From Deltaproteobacteria bacterium (GTDB lineage Bacteria > Myxococcota_C > UBA6777), in the NCBI GenBank assembly GCA_006226375.1, contig SBHC01000018.1, forward strand, positions 107,334 through 171,333: a stretch of 64,000 nucleotides of DNA, in the 5' to 3' direction. Positions within the stretch are counted from its first letter, which is position 1; each line of letters opens with the position of its first letter. The notes under the pieces were generated by a model. That model saw only the letters and a list, made by a program, of their open reading frames with translations, made no database searches and was not told the DNA's origin. Shown in pieces: positions 43,112-51,871 of the stretch. A program made the position numbers and the translations under genes.

Positions 43112-43489
43112 TTAGCCTTCGTTCTTTGGATTGGCTTTTCGGTAGATTCGCCAGGTGCAGGCGACCAACACGAGGGCAGGGACCGCGAAGAACATCTTGT
43201 TGGTGTAGTCCTTGTCCGGCAGTACATAGCGAACAAACACAACGAACAACAGGGCAACATTGGCGATCAGACCCAAAAGTCCCAGCACCTTGGTTGCGCG
43301 GTTGGTCTTCCACCACTGTACTACAACAAAGAGGAGGCCTGGAAGGAACGATACAAAGGACACGATCATATCGAACAATCCACCCAAGCCTGCAGAAGAG
43401 CCTGTTGAGGCATAGACCCAACCGGGTGTTGTGAGCCACAGGAACAAGGCGAGACTACTTGTGGTGTTGTTGCGAAACGCTCTGTGCAT
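43112..43489 (-). CDS. Small membrane protein of unknown function
   Basis: A 125-residue protein with a signal-peptide-like N-terminus (about residues 10-28, ending VYAST) and three hydrophobic segments (about residues 35-60, 68-87, 95-113), followed by a short basic cytoplasmic tail. The ATG at 43489 follows GAGGAGCTTTC. No family is recognised. It lies 59 bp upstream of the decayed lipoprotein gene on the same strand. Confidence 0.65.
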   Translation of the reverse strand: MHRAFRNNTTSSLALFLWLTTPGWVYASTGSSAGLGGLFDMIVSFVSFLPGLLFVVVQWWKTNRATKVLGLLGLIANVALLFVVFVRYVLPDKDYTNKMFFAVPALVLVACTWRIYRKANPKNEG

Positions 43490-43667
43490 GAAAGCTCCTC
43501 AGGCTGAAGAGGGAAAGGTCAAACTTGGGTTCGCATGTTGGTAAAAACAAGCGCGGCTGAGGAGTATAGCATACCTTGTGGGAGTTCATGCTTGGGGCAG
43601 GGGTAGTGTTGAGACAAAGGAGAGAGTCGAGTCCGGTGGCAGTTGGGGGGGGAATTCTTGTGGGAGG

Positions 43668-44639
43668 TTAGGGGGATACGCAGGAGGTCGCTTGGCCTTC
43701 TTGGGGTTTGATGTTCTTGTTGTCGTTGTAGTAGGTGCGGAAGAACAGGTTGTCCCAACACTCGGTCAGAAGGACCTTTTGGGTGCCAAGGTCTCCTCCT
43801 GCAAAGGTCACATTGGCGCGCCCTGCGCCCGACGCTTCCCAGCGGGAGTGAATGGCGCCAACCTCTTGCGCGGTGCGACCTGCTTTGCCGTTGTCAATGT
43901 CGATCTTGTGGGCAAACTTCATGTCTCCCTGGCCTTGGGCGTTGAGGTGGTAATGGTACACCGCGTCGGTCACTTCTCCTTTTCCGCTGGTTGCCCCTTT
44001 GAAGTTGACCTGTAGCTTTATCTCGCCGTTGCGAGTGTCAAACTGCACGTGAACCTGACCTGTTTCTTTGACGACAGGGTCAAGCTGGCGGGCTTTGTCG
44101 AAGTCGATGACGAACTCACCCACACCCCGGCGAGGCAACAAACCTCGCTGGATCTGGCCTGCGAACACATTCACATAGGTGCTGTCGTTGGCTCCTTTGC
44201 GCTTGGCTTGTAGCAGGTAGCTATAGCGACCCAAACCTTTGCGCTCCACGGCAAACCTATAGGTGAAGGGAGCCAGCGCTGGTGTGTGCGGTCCCCACAC
44301 TCGTTTGTTGGCAATTCGTACGGAAGGACGGTGCGAAACGAGGTTTTCGATGGTGTCGAGGTGATGACGCACGCCGTCATTGATGGAGCGAGATGTCTTG
44401 TAGGTCGCGAGGTAAAACTCAGCCGTCTTCTTGGATGTTGTGCTGTTTGATGGCTGTTGAGGAACCTTCATCTCCAACGAGAGTGTTGAGGGAACCGCTT
44501 CCTTGTATGCGGCATCTTCGGAGGTGGAGGGGGTGCCTGTGGAAGACGTTGGTTCCGTGAGTTCTGGAGGCATACCACAGCCCACCAAAAGGCCCAATGA
44601 CGCAATCCAAGCGAGCAACAAAGAGGTACGAATCTTCAT
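43668..44639 (-). CDS. Lipoprotein of unknown function
   Basis: A 323-residue protein with the signal peptide MKIRTSLLLAWIASLGLLVG and lipobox LLVGC. A Ser/Thr-rich linker (about residues 25-65) precedes a beta-rich domain with patterns such as GRYSYLLQAKRKG, QVHVQFDTRNGEIKLQVNF and DAVYHYHLNAQGQGDM. Only a few cysteines are present, two of them near the C-terminus, unlike the cysteine-rich lipoproteins nearby. The ATG follows GGAGAATCACG. The beta-rich segment suggests a lipocalin-like or calycin-type fold, but I could not place it. Confidence 0.7.
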   Translation of the reverse strand: MKIRTSLLLAWIASLGLLVGCGMPPELTEPTSSTGTPSTSEDAAYKEAVPSTLSLEMKVPQQPSNSTTSKKTAEFYLATYKTSRSINDGVRHHLDTIENLVSHRPSVRIANKRVWGPHTPALAPFTYRFAVERKGLGRYSYLLQAKRKGANDSTYVNVFAGQIQRGLLPRRGVGEFVIDFDKARQLDPVVKETGQVHVQFDTRNGEIKLQVNFKGATSGKGEVTDAVYHYHLNAQGQGDMKFAHKIDIDNGKAGRTAQEVGAIHSRWEASGAGRANVTFAGGDLGTQKVLLTECWDNLFFRTYYNDNKNIKPQEGQATSCVSP

Positions 44640-44985
44640 CGTGATTCTCCACGTTTTTGTGCATTCCTACACAAGGGCTGTAGGTGCAAGATAAGTTTGA
44701 GGCAACGATGTGGTCCTGGGGTGTGGGAAGGTTTCCTCTGCGGACCTACACAGAATTTTTTTTCTGAAAACTTACCGAACGAACCAAACCATGGGAGTGT
44801 TTCGGCAGATTCATGAGCACGCATACGGTGCTTCTTGGGCAAAGAGCTGGGCGCCTTGCTCTTCTGAATTGCAATCGTTCCTATAGAAACACGACCCCCC
44901 AAGATCGTTGACACGTACTGCAACTTTTTTTGAAAAAAGAGTGAGGGAGGCGAAAACTTGTCGAAACCACCGGCGTGATAGGCTT
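44640..44985. other. Intergenic region of about 346 bp without a supported gene
   Basis: No gene with start, ribosome-binding site and plausible protein is seen here. The region has an AT-only inverted repeat (CTTTTTTTGAAAAAAG at about 44925-44940) and a T-rich tract near 44755. It probably holds the promoter of the lipoprotein gene at 43668-44639 and the end of the transcript of the gene at 44986-45552. Confidence 0.4.
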
Positions 44986-45552
44986 CTAACGCAAGAAGGA
45001 GGGCATGAGTTCGGCTCGTTCGGCCGGGTATTTGGCGCGGTACTTCTTGGCCAGTCGTCGAATCTCTGCAAGAAGCTTCTTTCGCTGGGCAGGTGTAAAG
45101 ATGGCGTGCATTTTGATGAGATAGCTTGTTCGCACAAGGGCCATACGTTGAGCGACAGCGTAGCCTTGGCGGACAAGCTTTTGGATGGCCTCTACGTTGG
45201 GTTTGTCTGTTGCAAAGAGCTTCGCGAGTTGCTTGCGAATGGAACGTAGCTTGCCTTGTTCTTCCTTTGTGCTTTGTCGTGACGTTTTGTACAGCCGACG
45301 AAGCGCGCTCTTTTGGTCTTTTTTGAGTTGGAGTTTGCCCAGTATCTTCCGAATCTCTGAGTCTTTGGGGAGCAGCCGATGGTCAACGCGTTGACCTGCC
45401 ACCCAGCCAGAGCAAAGACCCATGGAGGGAGCGAGAAAGCAGACATGAACATTCTTCTTGCCGGTTTTGTCGCGGTACACCACTGTGGTGCAGCCCAGTT
45501 GAACGAACGCCAACAGAAGGCAAAGTCCGAGCCATCGATGTTGCTTCCACAT
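44986..45552 (-). CDS. Spy/CpxP-like lipoprotein
   Basis: A 188-residue predicted lipoprotein. The ATG at 45552 is preceded by GGGAGACAACTCT and gives a signal ending in the lipobox VQLGC; an ATG five codons upstream has no ribosome-binding site. The mature protein is helical and basic. ILGKLQLKKDQKSALRRL and IFTPAQRKKLLAEIRRL resemble the two LTxxQ-type helices of Spy/CpxP proteins, which act as periplasmic chaperones or stress sensors. The LTxxQ motif itself is imperfect. A related protein is encoded at 50939-51658. Confidence 0.65.
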   Translation of the reverse strand: MWKQHRWLGLCLLLAFVQLGCTTVVYRDKTGKKNVHVCFLAPSMGLCSGWVAGQRVDHRLLPKDSEIRKILGKLQLKKDQKSALRRLYKTSRQSTKEEQGKLRSIRKQLAKLFATDKPNVEAIQKLVRQGYAVAQRMALVRTSYLIKMHAIFTPAQRKKLLAEIRRLAKKYRAKYPAERAELMPSFLR

Positions 45553-45689
45553 AGAGTTGTCTCCCATACGTTCGTTGATGCTGTCAGGGCACAGCGTACG
45601 TGCGATCCAGTGTACAACAAAGTCACCCCAAGCGGCTTGATTTGTCTCAACCTTCTACGTTCCATTTGATGCGTTGGCCTCCTCCCTTT

Positions 45690-46297
45690 TTACTGGGAAC
45701 TGCGGAGCTTGGCCTGGAGCTTCGTTTGTAGGGTCTTCATCGCTTGCGTGTGTGGACTGTAAGGAGTGTATTTGAGGTATAACTTCACCAGCGTGAGCGC
45801 CTTGGAGTGAGAACCCTGCAAACGATGGATTTGAATGGCTCTGCGCCAGATCTTGCGTTGGGTCTTTATGAAATAGATGTCGTCCGAGAGAACAAAGAAA
45901 TGTTGTTGTGGGTTCGACTTCGCACGAAGGGAAGACTCAAGAGTCTTGGCTGTGGAAGGGTCAAACAGAGAACGTTCGTACCAGTGCGCCGCTTTGCGGA
46001 ACATCGCAAGGCGCTCGTAGTATTGTCCAATCTCCTGCTTGATAAACTTTGTTAGAAGGGTCTTGGTTCTGGGATAGAGCTGAACCCGTTGACGGAGAGT
46101 GTGGATCGCAGCGAGCAGCTGCTTTCCCTTTCTGGTTTGGCTGCTGTGCGTGAGGTTGGCTTGGAAGTTGGGTTGGGCGCTGCGTGAAGGGTGGAGCAAA
46201 GCCCATACCATGGGAACATACACAAGAGGACAAAAAGTATCTGGGAGTTGGAGCGGGTTGGAGCAACGTTGGGAAGGCTTTCCATGAGGTGTTCCAT
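45690..46297 (-). CDS. TPR-like protein, possibly frameshifted near the N-terminus
   Basis: The C-terminal frame (45690 to about 46211 or further) encodes about 170 residues with helical repeats such as EIGQYYERLAMFRKAAHWYE and SHSKALTLVKLYLKYTPYSP. It has no good start with a ribosome-binding site. In the next frame, 46297-46052, a good secretion signal appears (NSQILFVLLCMFPWYGLCST then LHAAP). A single-base shift at about 46100-46160 would join signal and repeats into one exported TPR-type protein. This is either a frameshifted gene or a sequencing error. Role unknown. Confidence 0.5.
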
Positions 46298-46401
46298 CTA
46301 GGTGTTGCGCAAGTTGGTGTCGATTTTCCTTTGCTTCATCCCACTCTTGGCGTTGATGGAACACAACTCTCTTTGTGGGTGGGTGCGGTCACGCTGCGGA
46401 G

Positions 46402-47103
46402 TTAGTCTCGGCCGCCTTTCCACAGCAGCCAGGCAGCAAAGGCAAGCTCTCCGATGGCGTTCGGAGCACCGACGATGGCTTTGATGGTAGACTCATAGCT
46501 TCCATAATTGGGCAGCGCGATGAAAGCTAAGGTGTCACCCAAGTAACCCAACCCTGCGATGACAAGGGCAATACCGAAGAACATAGGGATCTTGTTGGAG
46601 CGCAACGCCAGCACGCCCAGACCAAGCAAGTGGATGCCAAAGAAGCCCAGCGCAAACAACCAACCGTACTTGTAAATGGTGAGGAACAAGAGCGCCAATG
46701 CGTTGAACTGAGCCTGGGTAAACACGTTCAGGTAGCTTTTTCCCTGTAGCATCAAGAGCACAATGACAAAGTTGAAAATCATAACACCGAAGATGGCTGT
46801 GTAGAACAGTCGGAGCCATGCTGTCAGTTGAGAGAGGCCTGCGTGAACGGGCTTGAAGTACATGTACAAGGCCCAAGCAACAATGAGGTCACACACAAGG
46901 ACCACAAACCATCCCAAAATGCCAAGGTGGAATCGAATGCCTGCCTGTTGGATGGCCTGCACCGTTTTGGCAGCATCCCCTGCTGTGATCAGGCTGACGG
47001 TGTTGGGCAATGCAACAATCACTGCAGCGACCATCACGAGAAGGGAAATTCCTGCGGTCAAAGCAGCCTGGCGAGATGTCAGTTGGGGCATGGATGGGGT
47101 CAT
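46402..47103 (-). CDS. DUF4386 family membrane protein
   Basis: A 233-residue protein with about six transmembrane segments. The N-terminal AALTAGISLLVMVAAVIVAL, the HLGILGWFVVLVCDLIVAWALY region and the later GWLFALGFFGIHLLGLG match the DUF4386 family, whose function is unknown. The ATG at 47103 is preceded by AAGGAGACAAACC. It lies between two minus-strand genes with no obvious functional link. Confidence 0.85.
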   Translation of the reverse strand: MTPSMPQLTSRQAALTAGISLLVMVAAVIVALPNTVSLITAGDAAKTVQAIQQAGIRFHLGILGWFVVLVCDLIVAWALYMYFKPVHAGLSQLTAWLRLFYTAIFGVMIFNFVIVLLMLQGKSYLNVFTQAQFNALALLFLTIYKYGWLFALGFFGIHLLGLGVLALRSNKIPMFFGIALVIAGLGYLGDTLAFIALPNYGSYESTIKAIVGAPNAIGELAFAAWLLWKGGRD

Positions 47104-47272
47104 GGTTTGTCTCCTTGGGGATCGGAAGGTTTGTTGTTTCGTACCGATTCAATGTGGAGACAGTGTATGTGTGGAGTGTCTTGTTGTGACGCTCCCAAAG
47201 TACCCTTTTGCTACATGGAACAAAAAAGTACTTCGGAAGGACCGGTACTAAAGTAGGGGAGGTTGAGGTTGA

Positions 47273-49048
47273 TTATTCTTCGTCTTCGTTGGGAGCGTTA
47301 TTGTCTGGCGTGGTGGGGGGAGGTTGAGGACGAGGTTGTGCTTGGAGCATTCGGCGCGACTGGCGGAGCAGATGCACCAACTCCTGCACTCCCGGATACT
47401 CTTTGCGGAGGGCCTTAATCGCATCAACTGCGGCCGAGTATTTCTTTTGCTTCATCAACTGACGCACCAGACTTAGCTTGGGCTTGATTCGAATCTGAGC
47501 GTGCAGTTGTTTCAAACGAGCCTGGAACATGGCGTAGGTTGGTGAGCGTCCCTTGGTCGCTTCCAGCCGTTTCTGCACCTTTTGAAGTATAGCCGTAGCC
47601 TCCAGATCCTTGCCTTGCTGAACCCAGGTGTCGGCCTTTTTCAACAGCTCACGTATCGGGACTTTCGGTTTTCGAAACCATCCCACATAGACACCTACAC
47701 CTGCTCCGCCAACCACGAGAAACAACACCAGCCCGAGCCAGAGCCACATCCGCGACGAACCTGAAGACGGTTCGGCAGGGAGAGGTTCGGGCGGCGGCGG
47801 AGCCACCAACTCACGGGTTTGAAAGGTGGGACGGGGGTTTTGCAGAGGTGTCTTGGACGGACGGGCTGCACCCACCACCAGCAACGAGCGAGATTGGGGG
47901 TTGGATTCATGCCTTGCGTTCGAAGACGGATACGAGGTCACTTTGGGGCTAAGGGTTGGGTTGGAGATCTCCTGACTTCCAGCAGGCTTGATATGGGAAG
48001 ACGGCGACGTCCGGAAGGAGTCATTGGTGGGAGGTACGGGTGTGTTGCGAAGCCAGCCCATCACCTCTTCTGCCGACTTTAACTCAAAGGTGGCTCGCTC
48101 TTCCATGAACAAGTTTTGCAGCCAGGGACCCAACAAGTCGGGTCCGTAGTAGGTCGGCTGTGACTGAAGGAAGGCTTGCAAGTCACGGTGGATCTCCGCG
48201 GCGCTTTGGTAGCGTTGGTCACGATCGCGACGAAGTGCTTTCAGGATGACGTCCTGCAAATAGGGCGGGCAGTCTGGGACAAGCTGCATGGGAGGAACAA
48301 TGGGGCCACGGTCCACTGCCATGACAGTTTCAATCTCAGAGCTACGAGAGAACAACAAACGGTTGGTGACCATCTCGTACATGACGATGCCAAGGGCAAA
48401 GATGTCACTGCGCCAGTCGATGTCGAGGCCGCCAACTTGCTCCGGTGACATATAGCTAATCTTGCCCTTCAGCACGCCCACTTTGGTCTTGTGTTGCTGG
48501 GTGGTGGCTCTGGCGATACCGAAGTCGACAATCTTGGACTGGCCCGCGTAGGACACCAGCAAGTTGGTGGGGCTGATGTCCCGGTGAATGATGTGCAGGG
48601 GGTGGCCTTCGTCATCCATGGCGGTGTGAGCGTACTGCAATCCGGCAGCGATTTGCATAAAGATGCTGGCGAGGATGGCGTAGTGGTCGGGGTGACGGGC
48701 GTCGTGCTCGTACAACTTCTTCTTGAGGGCTTTGAGGTTGACGCCGTCGATGAACTCCATCGCGATGTAGTGGATGTTGCTCTCTTGCCCCATCTCGTAC
48801 GTTTGGACGATGTTGGGATGCTCAAGAAATCCAGCGAGCCGGGCTTCGTCCATTAACATCAAGGGAAACTCGGGCTTTCGCGTGTATTCTGGAAGAATGC
48901 ACTTCAGCACAACCTTGCGACGAAAGCCTCCTACGCCCGTCTTGCGAGCAAGGAAGAGGGTTGCCATTCCACCCTCTGCGAGTTGGCCTAGTAGTTCGTA
49001 GCCGCCCAACGTGGGGGGCATGGAACGTGCGATATCGTTTTCCATCAT
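47273..49048 (-). CDS. Hanks-type Ser/Thr protein kinase with transmembrane segment
   Basis: A 591-residue membrane-tethered kinase. The kinase domain (about residues 15-290) shows the glycine loop LAEGGMATLFLA, Lys in VVLKCIL, catalytic HRDISPTNLL, DFGIA and the activation-segment MSPEQVGG. The HRD-plus-SPTN form is common in myxobacterial kinases. A Ser/Pro-rich linker leads to one transmembrane helix (MWLWLGLVLFLVVGGAGVGV, about residues 455-475) and an extracytoplasmic helical TPR-like region. The ATG at 49048 (or the adjacent one at 49045) precedes the kinase fold; the longer frame to 49132 is less likely. It is divergent from the PAS sensor gene. Targets unknown. Confidence 0.92.
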   Translation of the reverse strand: MMENDIARSMPPTLGGYELLGQLAEGGMATLFLARKTGVGGFRRKVVLKCILPEYTRKPEFPLMLMDEARLAGFLEHPNIVQTYEMGQESNIHYIAMEFIDGVNLKALKKKLYEHDARHPDHYAILASIFMQIAAGLQYAHTAMDDEGHPLHIIHRDISPTNLLVSYAGQSKIVDFGIARATTQQHKTKVGVLKGKISYMSPEQVGGLDIDWRSDIFALGIVMYEMVTNRLLFSRSSEIETVMAVDRGPIVPPMQLVPDCPPYLQDVILKALRRDRDQRYQSAAEIHRDLQAFLQSQPTYYGPDLLGPWLQNLFMEERATFELKSAEEVMGWLRNTPVPPTNDSFRTSPSSHIKPAGSQEISNPTLSPKVTSYPSSNARHESNPQSRSLLVVGAARPSKTPLQNPRPTFQTRELVAPPPPEPLPAEPSSGSSRMWLWLGLVLFLVVGGAGVGVYVGWFRKPKVPIRELLKKADTWVQQGKDLEATAILQKVQKRLEATKGRSPTYAMFQARLKQLHAQIRIKPKLSLVRQLMKQKKYSAAVDAIKALRKEYPGVQELVHLLRQSRRMLQAQPRPQPPPTTPDNNAPNEDEE

Positions 49049-49227
49049 CCGATGCTTGCCATTCCTTGTTCCTGGCGAAAGTCCGTGGATGCAAGCCTGT
49101 GAGTTGGTTCCTTCGCCCTTGACGCTCCTCAACGGAACGCGATAGGGATAAGACCACTTCGTAAGGATTGCAGCACTGTATTGTGCTGGATCCAGAATCT
49201 TAGGTCAAGTTCCTACAGGGAAAAGGA

Positions 49228-50367
49228 ATGCAAGGAATTCAAGACATCGCGCGGTCCATCCGACGCAATCTTTCGCTGCTGTTTGTGGGGAGTCTTTTGT
49301 TGTTGACTCTCTCGTGGGTGGTTCTGGCCTACTACGATCAACTGGAGACGGCAGAGACCCAGAGCTTGGAGCGCTTGCAGGGCATTGCTTCAGCGCTGGC
49401 TCCCCAACTCTCGGGTGATTTGCATCGGGCGCTGTTTCGCAAATACAAGCACAAAGATGCCATCTCCAGCACCCGCCAAGACCCGATGTATCTCAAGCTT
49501 CACAATGTGTTGCAGCGTGTGCAGCTGGCCCATCGTCTGGAAACGCCGATTTACACGATGGTGTTGCGGCCTCGCTCAGAGCGTCAGGGCGACAGCACCA
49601 AACATGCGGTGGTGTTTGGGGTGACCTCTGCGCCCAAGCCTTACTTTCGTCATGTCTATACTCCGCCCCGTCTGCTGCTTGACCACTACAGCACGGGAGG
49701 AGTGGTTCCACCTTACGGCGATCAACATGGCTCATGGTTGTCCGCGTTTGCTCCGATTAAGGACAGCGATGGACTTGTTGTTGCAGTGGTTCAGGTGGAT
49801 CTGAAGTTCAATAGGTTTCTCGCGTTGGCGCGGGATAAGCTGTTTCGCAATCTGGCCATTGCGCTCGGTATTTTTGTTGTGTTTGCGCTGGTGATGGTGC
49901 GTGTACTGTTCTTTGTCACGAAGGCGCTTCGGTTTCATGATTCAGTCCAACAACAAAGTCAGCAGTTTCAAGAAGAAGCCATCCACGTTAACCAGGAGAT
50001 GCAGCAAACGCTGGAGCAGCTCACCTCCCTTATCGACCATTTGATCGACGGTGTGATTCTCTTAAACCATGACGGTACGATTGTTCACATTAATCCGCAG
50101 TTTCTCAATGTGTTTGGCGTCGCTCCGGAAGGCATGATTGGGCAACATTACAACGATGTCTTCGGGGAGGAGCTTCGAAACCTTCTGGATCAGGCCAGGA
50201 TTCACAAACACCAAAACATTCAACAAGAGATTGTTCTGCCTAACGAACATAGCGCTCATGTGTTTGCTGCTGTGCTTCTCCAAAATTCTGAAGAGTGGAC
50301 GGACTCTCGACGCCTGCCACCTGTCATTGGTATGATGCTTGTTGTTCGTGAATACGCAAGTCTGTAG
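49228..50367 (+). CDS. Membrane PAS-domain sensor without output domain
   Basis: A 379-residue protein. TM1 (about residues 15-36) and TM2 (about 208-230) bracket an extracytoplasmic region of about 170 residues resembling a Cache-type sensor (QLSGDLHRALFRKYKHKD, PYGDQHGSWLSAFAPIKDSD). A coiled coil (about residues 235-265, QQQSQQFQEEAIHVNQEMQQ) leads to a PAS domain (LIDHLIDGVILLNHDGTIVH and PQFLNVFGVAPEGMIGQHYN). It then ends at REYASL, with no kinase, cyclase or methyl-accepting domain. It may signal through another protein, for example the divergent Ser/Thr kinase. The ATG follows GGGAAAAGGA. Confidence 0.82.
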   Translation: MQGIQDIARSIRRNLSLLFVGSLLLLTLSWVVLAYYDQLETAETQSLERLQGIASALAPQLSGDLHRALFRKYKHKDAISSTRQDPMYLKLHNVLQRVQLAHRLETPIYTMVLRPRSERQGDSTKHAVVFGVTSAPKPYFRHVYTPPRLLLDHYSTGGVVPPYGDQHGSWLSAFAPIKDSDGLVVAVVQVDLKFNRFLALARDKLFRNLAIALGIFVVFALVMVRVLFFVTKALRFHDSVQQQSQQFQEEAIHVNQEMQQTLEQLTSLIDHLIDGVILLNHDGTIVHINPQFLNVFGVAPEGMIGQHYNDVFGEELRNLLDQARIHKHQNIQQEIVLPNEHSAHVFAAVLLQNSEEWTDSRRLPPVIGMMLVVREYASL

Positions 50368-50399
50368 GAATGTATCTTCTTTTGCGAAATGGATATGAA

Positions 50400-50876
50400 A
50401 TGAAAAGAAAACAAATGCAGGGATTCAGCGTTGGGTTGTGTTGTGTTCTTATGATGTTGGTTCTGGCGGATGCCAGCTTGATGTCTGGATGTCAAAACTG
50501 TACGACCATCGGCTGTGTGGATGACTCCTTGATCGAAGTTCGTTCCAGCACAAACTCGTTTGCCGATGGCTCCTATGAAATGAGCGTAGAAGGTGACAAC
50601 TTAACGGGCTCATGCAACTTTGTCCTCAAAGATGGAGCGATGGTCGCAGGCTCCGCCAAGTGCAGTGGAAGCTTAACAGGGGTAAGCTCCCAAGCCAACA
50701 AGTGGACCTACACTCTTCAGGGTTCACCTTCCACGTTTAAGGTTGTTCTCAAAGTCGACAGCCAAGTTAAACTGGAACAGACGGTGGAGCCTACCTACCA
50801 AGAGTCACAGCCGAATGGTGCTGGATGTCCACCTGTCTGCAAAAATGCGACGGTCTCGTTGTCGTTGGGCGGCTGA
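50400..50876 (+). CDS. Small lipoprotein of unknown function
   Basis: A 158-residue predicted lipoprotein with a signal ending in the lipobox SLMSGC. The mature part contains eight cysteines, among them the closely spaced QNCTTIGC and GCPPVC, and a beta-prone core. The ATG at 50400 lies 32 bp after the PAS sensor gene, so the two are probably co-transcribed. It may be an accessory to that sensor, which is only inferred from position. No family is recognised. Confidence 0.65.
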   Translation: MKRKQMQGFSVGLCCVLMMLVLADASLMSGCQNCTTIGCVDDSLIEVRSSTNSFADGSYEMSVEGDNLTGSCNFVLKDGAMVAGSAKCSGSLTGVSSQANKWTYTLQGSPSTFKVVLKVDSQVKLEQTVEPTYQESQPNGAGCPPVCKNATVSLSLGG

Positions 50877-50897
50877 ACGTAGCTTTCTAAAAGGCAA

Positions 50898-50928
50898 GAA
50901 CCCTCACACCACGAGGGTGTGAGGGTTC
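50898..50928. terminator. Bidirectional terminator hairpin between convergent genes
   Basis: GAACCCTCACACC and GGTGTGAGGGTTC form a perfect 13-bp stem with the 5-base loop ACGAG, placed between the stops of the convergent genes at 50876 and 50939. On the minus strand it is followed by TTGCCTTTT. It probably ends transcription from both sides. Confidence 0.75.
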
Positions 50929-50938
50929 CATCTGCATG

Positions 50939-51658
50939 TTACTGCAGACGTTGGGAGAGTTTGGTGGGCTGTGAGGAGGGGGCTTGTGAGGGTTGGGGAG
51001 AGTTTGTGCCAAGCTTACCTTGTGAGGACTTCGCTTTCTTCGGCTGCTCGTAACCAGGGCGCTCGTTGCTGGGTTGTGCGTAGCTGGGTCGGTCTTGGTC
51101 GTTCCAGTCGGCTTCGGAGTGTCGGTAATGACGACGATAGCGACGGTAGCGACGGTTCCAGCGGTTGCGTTTTTGATCCATCTGTTGAAGTCGGACCAGA
51201 AGAACCTTGCGCTGGTAAGGAGTCAAGACGTTGCGAGCCTTGAGCAAGGAGCTACTGTGAGCCAGTGCCATGGTCTGCAACTTGGCCATGCTGGTGCTGA
51301 TGAACGTGTTCAACTCTTTTTGGGTCAAGCCATCTTTGTCCATCAGCCGGTAGAAGGCTTGCTTGATCTTGCGGACCTCCTTGCGCTGGGCGTGCGTTTT
51401 CTGGAACGCTTCAAAGAAGGTATCCATCAAGCGGTCTTGTTGCTGCCAGGTAAGATCCATCTCTCGGGTTAGCTTCTTAAGCTTGAAGTAACCCACTATC
51501 TTGTGCCCGTGGTTGTAGCTGACAGAGGCTGTTACCCAGAGCAGGCCTACGAGGGCCAGGAACTTGAAGAAACGTCTTCCACGTCGTCGCCGTCGTTGAC
51601 GGTAGGAGGAAGCATCTGCGTTTGAATCATTTCCATGTTTCTTCGAGCCACACATCAT
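50939..51658 (-). CDS. Membrane-anchored Spy/CpxP-like protein
   Basis: A 239-residue protein. The ATG at 51658 follows AAGGAGACTTA, the strongest ribosome-binding site nearby. After a basic stretch, one hydrophobic segment (FFKFLALVGLLWVTASVSY, about residues 30-48) anchors it. The helical region contains REMDLTWQQQDRLMDTFFEA and ARNVLTPYQRKVLLVRLQQM, similar to the paired LTxxQ helices of Spy/CpxP and heavy-metal-resistance proteins. A Tyr/Arg-rich stretch (RRYRRYRRHYRH) and a Pro/Ser/Gln-rich tail follow. A protein of similar design is encoded at 44986-45552. A stress-sensing role is inferred. Confidence 0.7.
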   Translation of the reverse strand: MMCGSKKHGNDSNADASSYRQRRRRRGRRFFKFLALVGLLWVTASVSYNHGHKIVGYFKLKKLTREMDLTWQQQDRLMDTFFEAFQKTHAQRKEVRKIKQAFYRLMDKDGLTQKELNTFISTSMAKLQTMALAHSSSLLKARNVLTPYQRKVLLVRLQQMDQKRNRWNRRYRRYRRHYRHSEADWNDQDRPSYAQPSNERPGYEQPKKAKSSQGKLGTNSPQPSQAPSSQPTKLSQRLQ

Positions 51659-51871
51659 TAAGTCTCCTTGGGTTCGTTGTACTGTGTGTTGGAAGCAATC
51701 GTTGTGGTCAGTGCCACGTTGCCTCATCGATGACTTCAATGTGCTCTCGGTTTGTAAAGAGAATGTGTTCCTCTGTTTCGGAAAATGTAAATCTAGTGTA
51801 AACCTATCCAAAGCCTCCGAGATTCTTTGTCTTTCTATCCGAGCCCAGCCTTTCTTTATAGGAGAGTTCCG

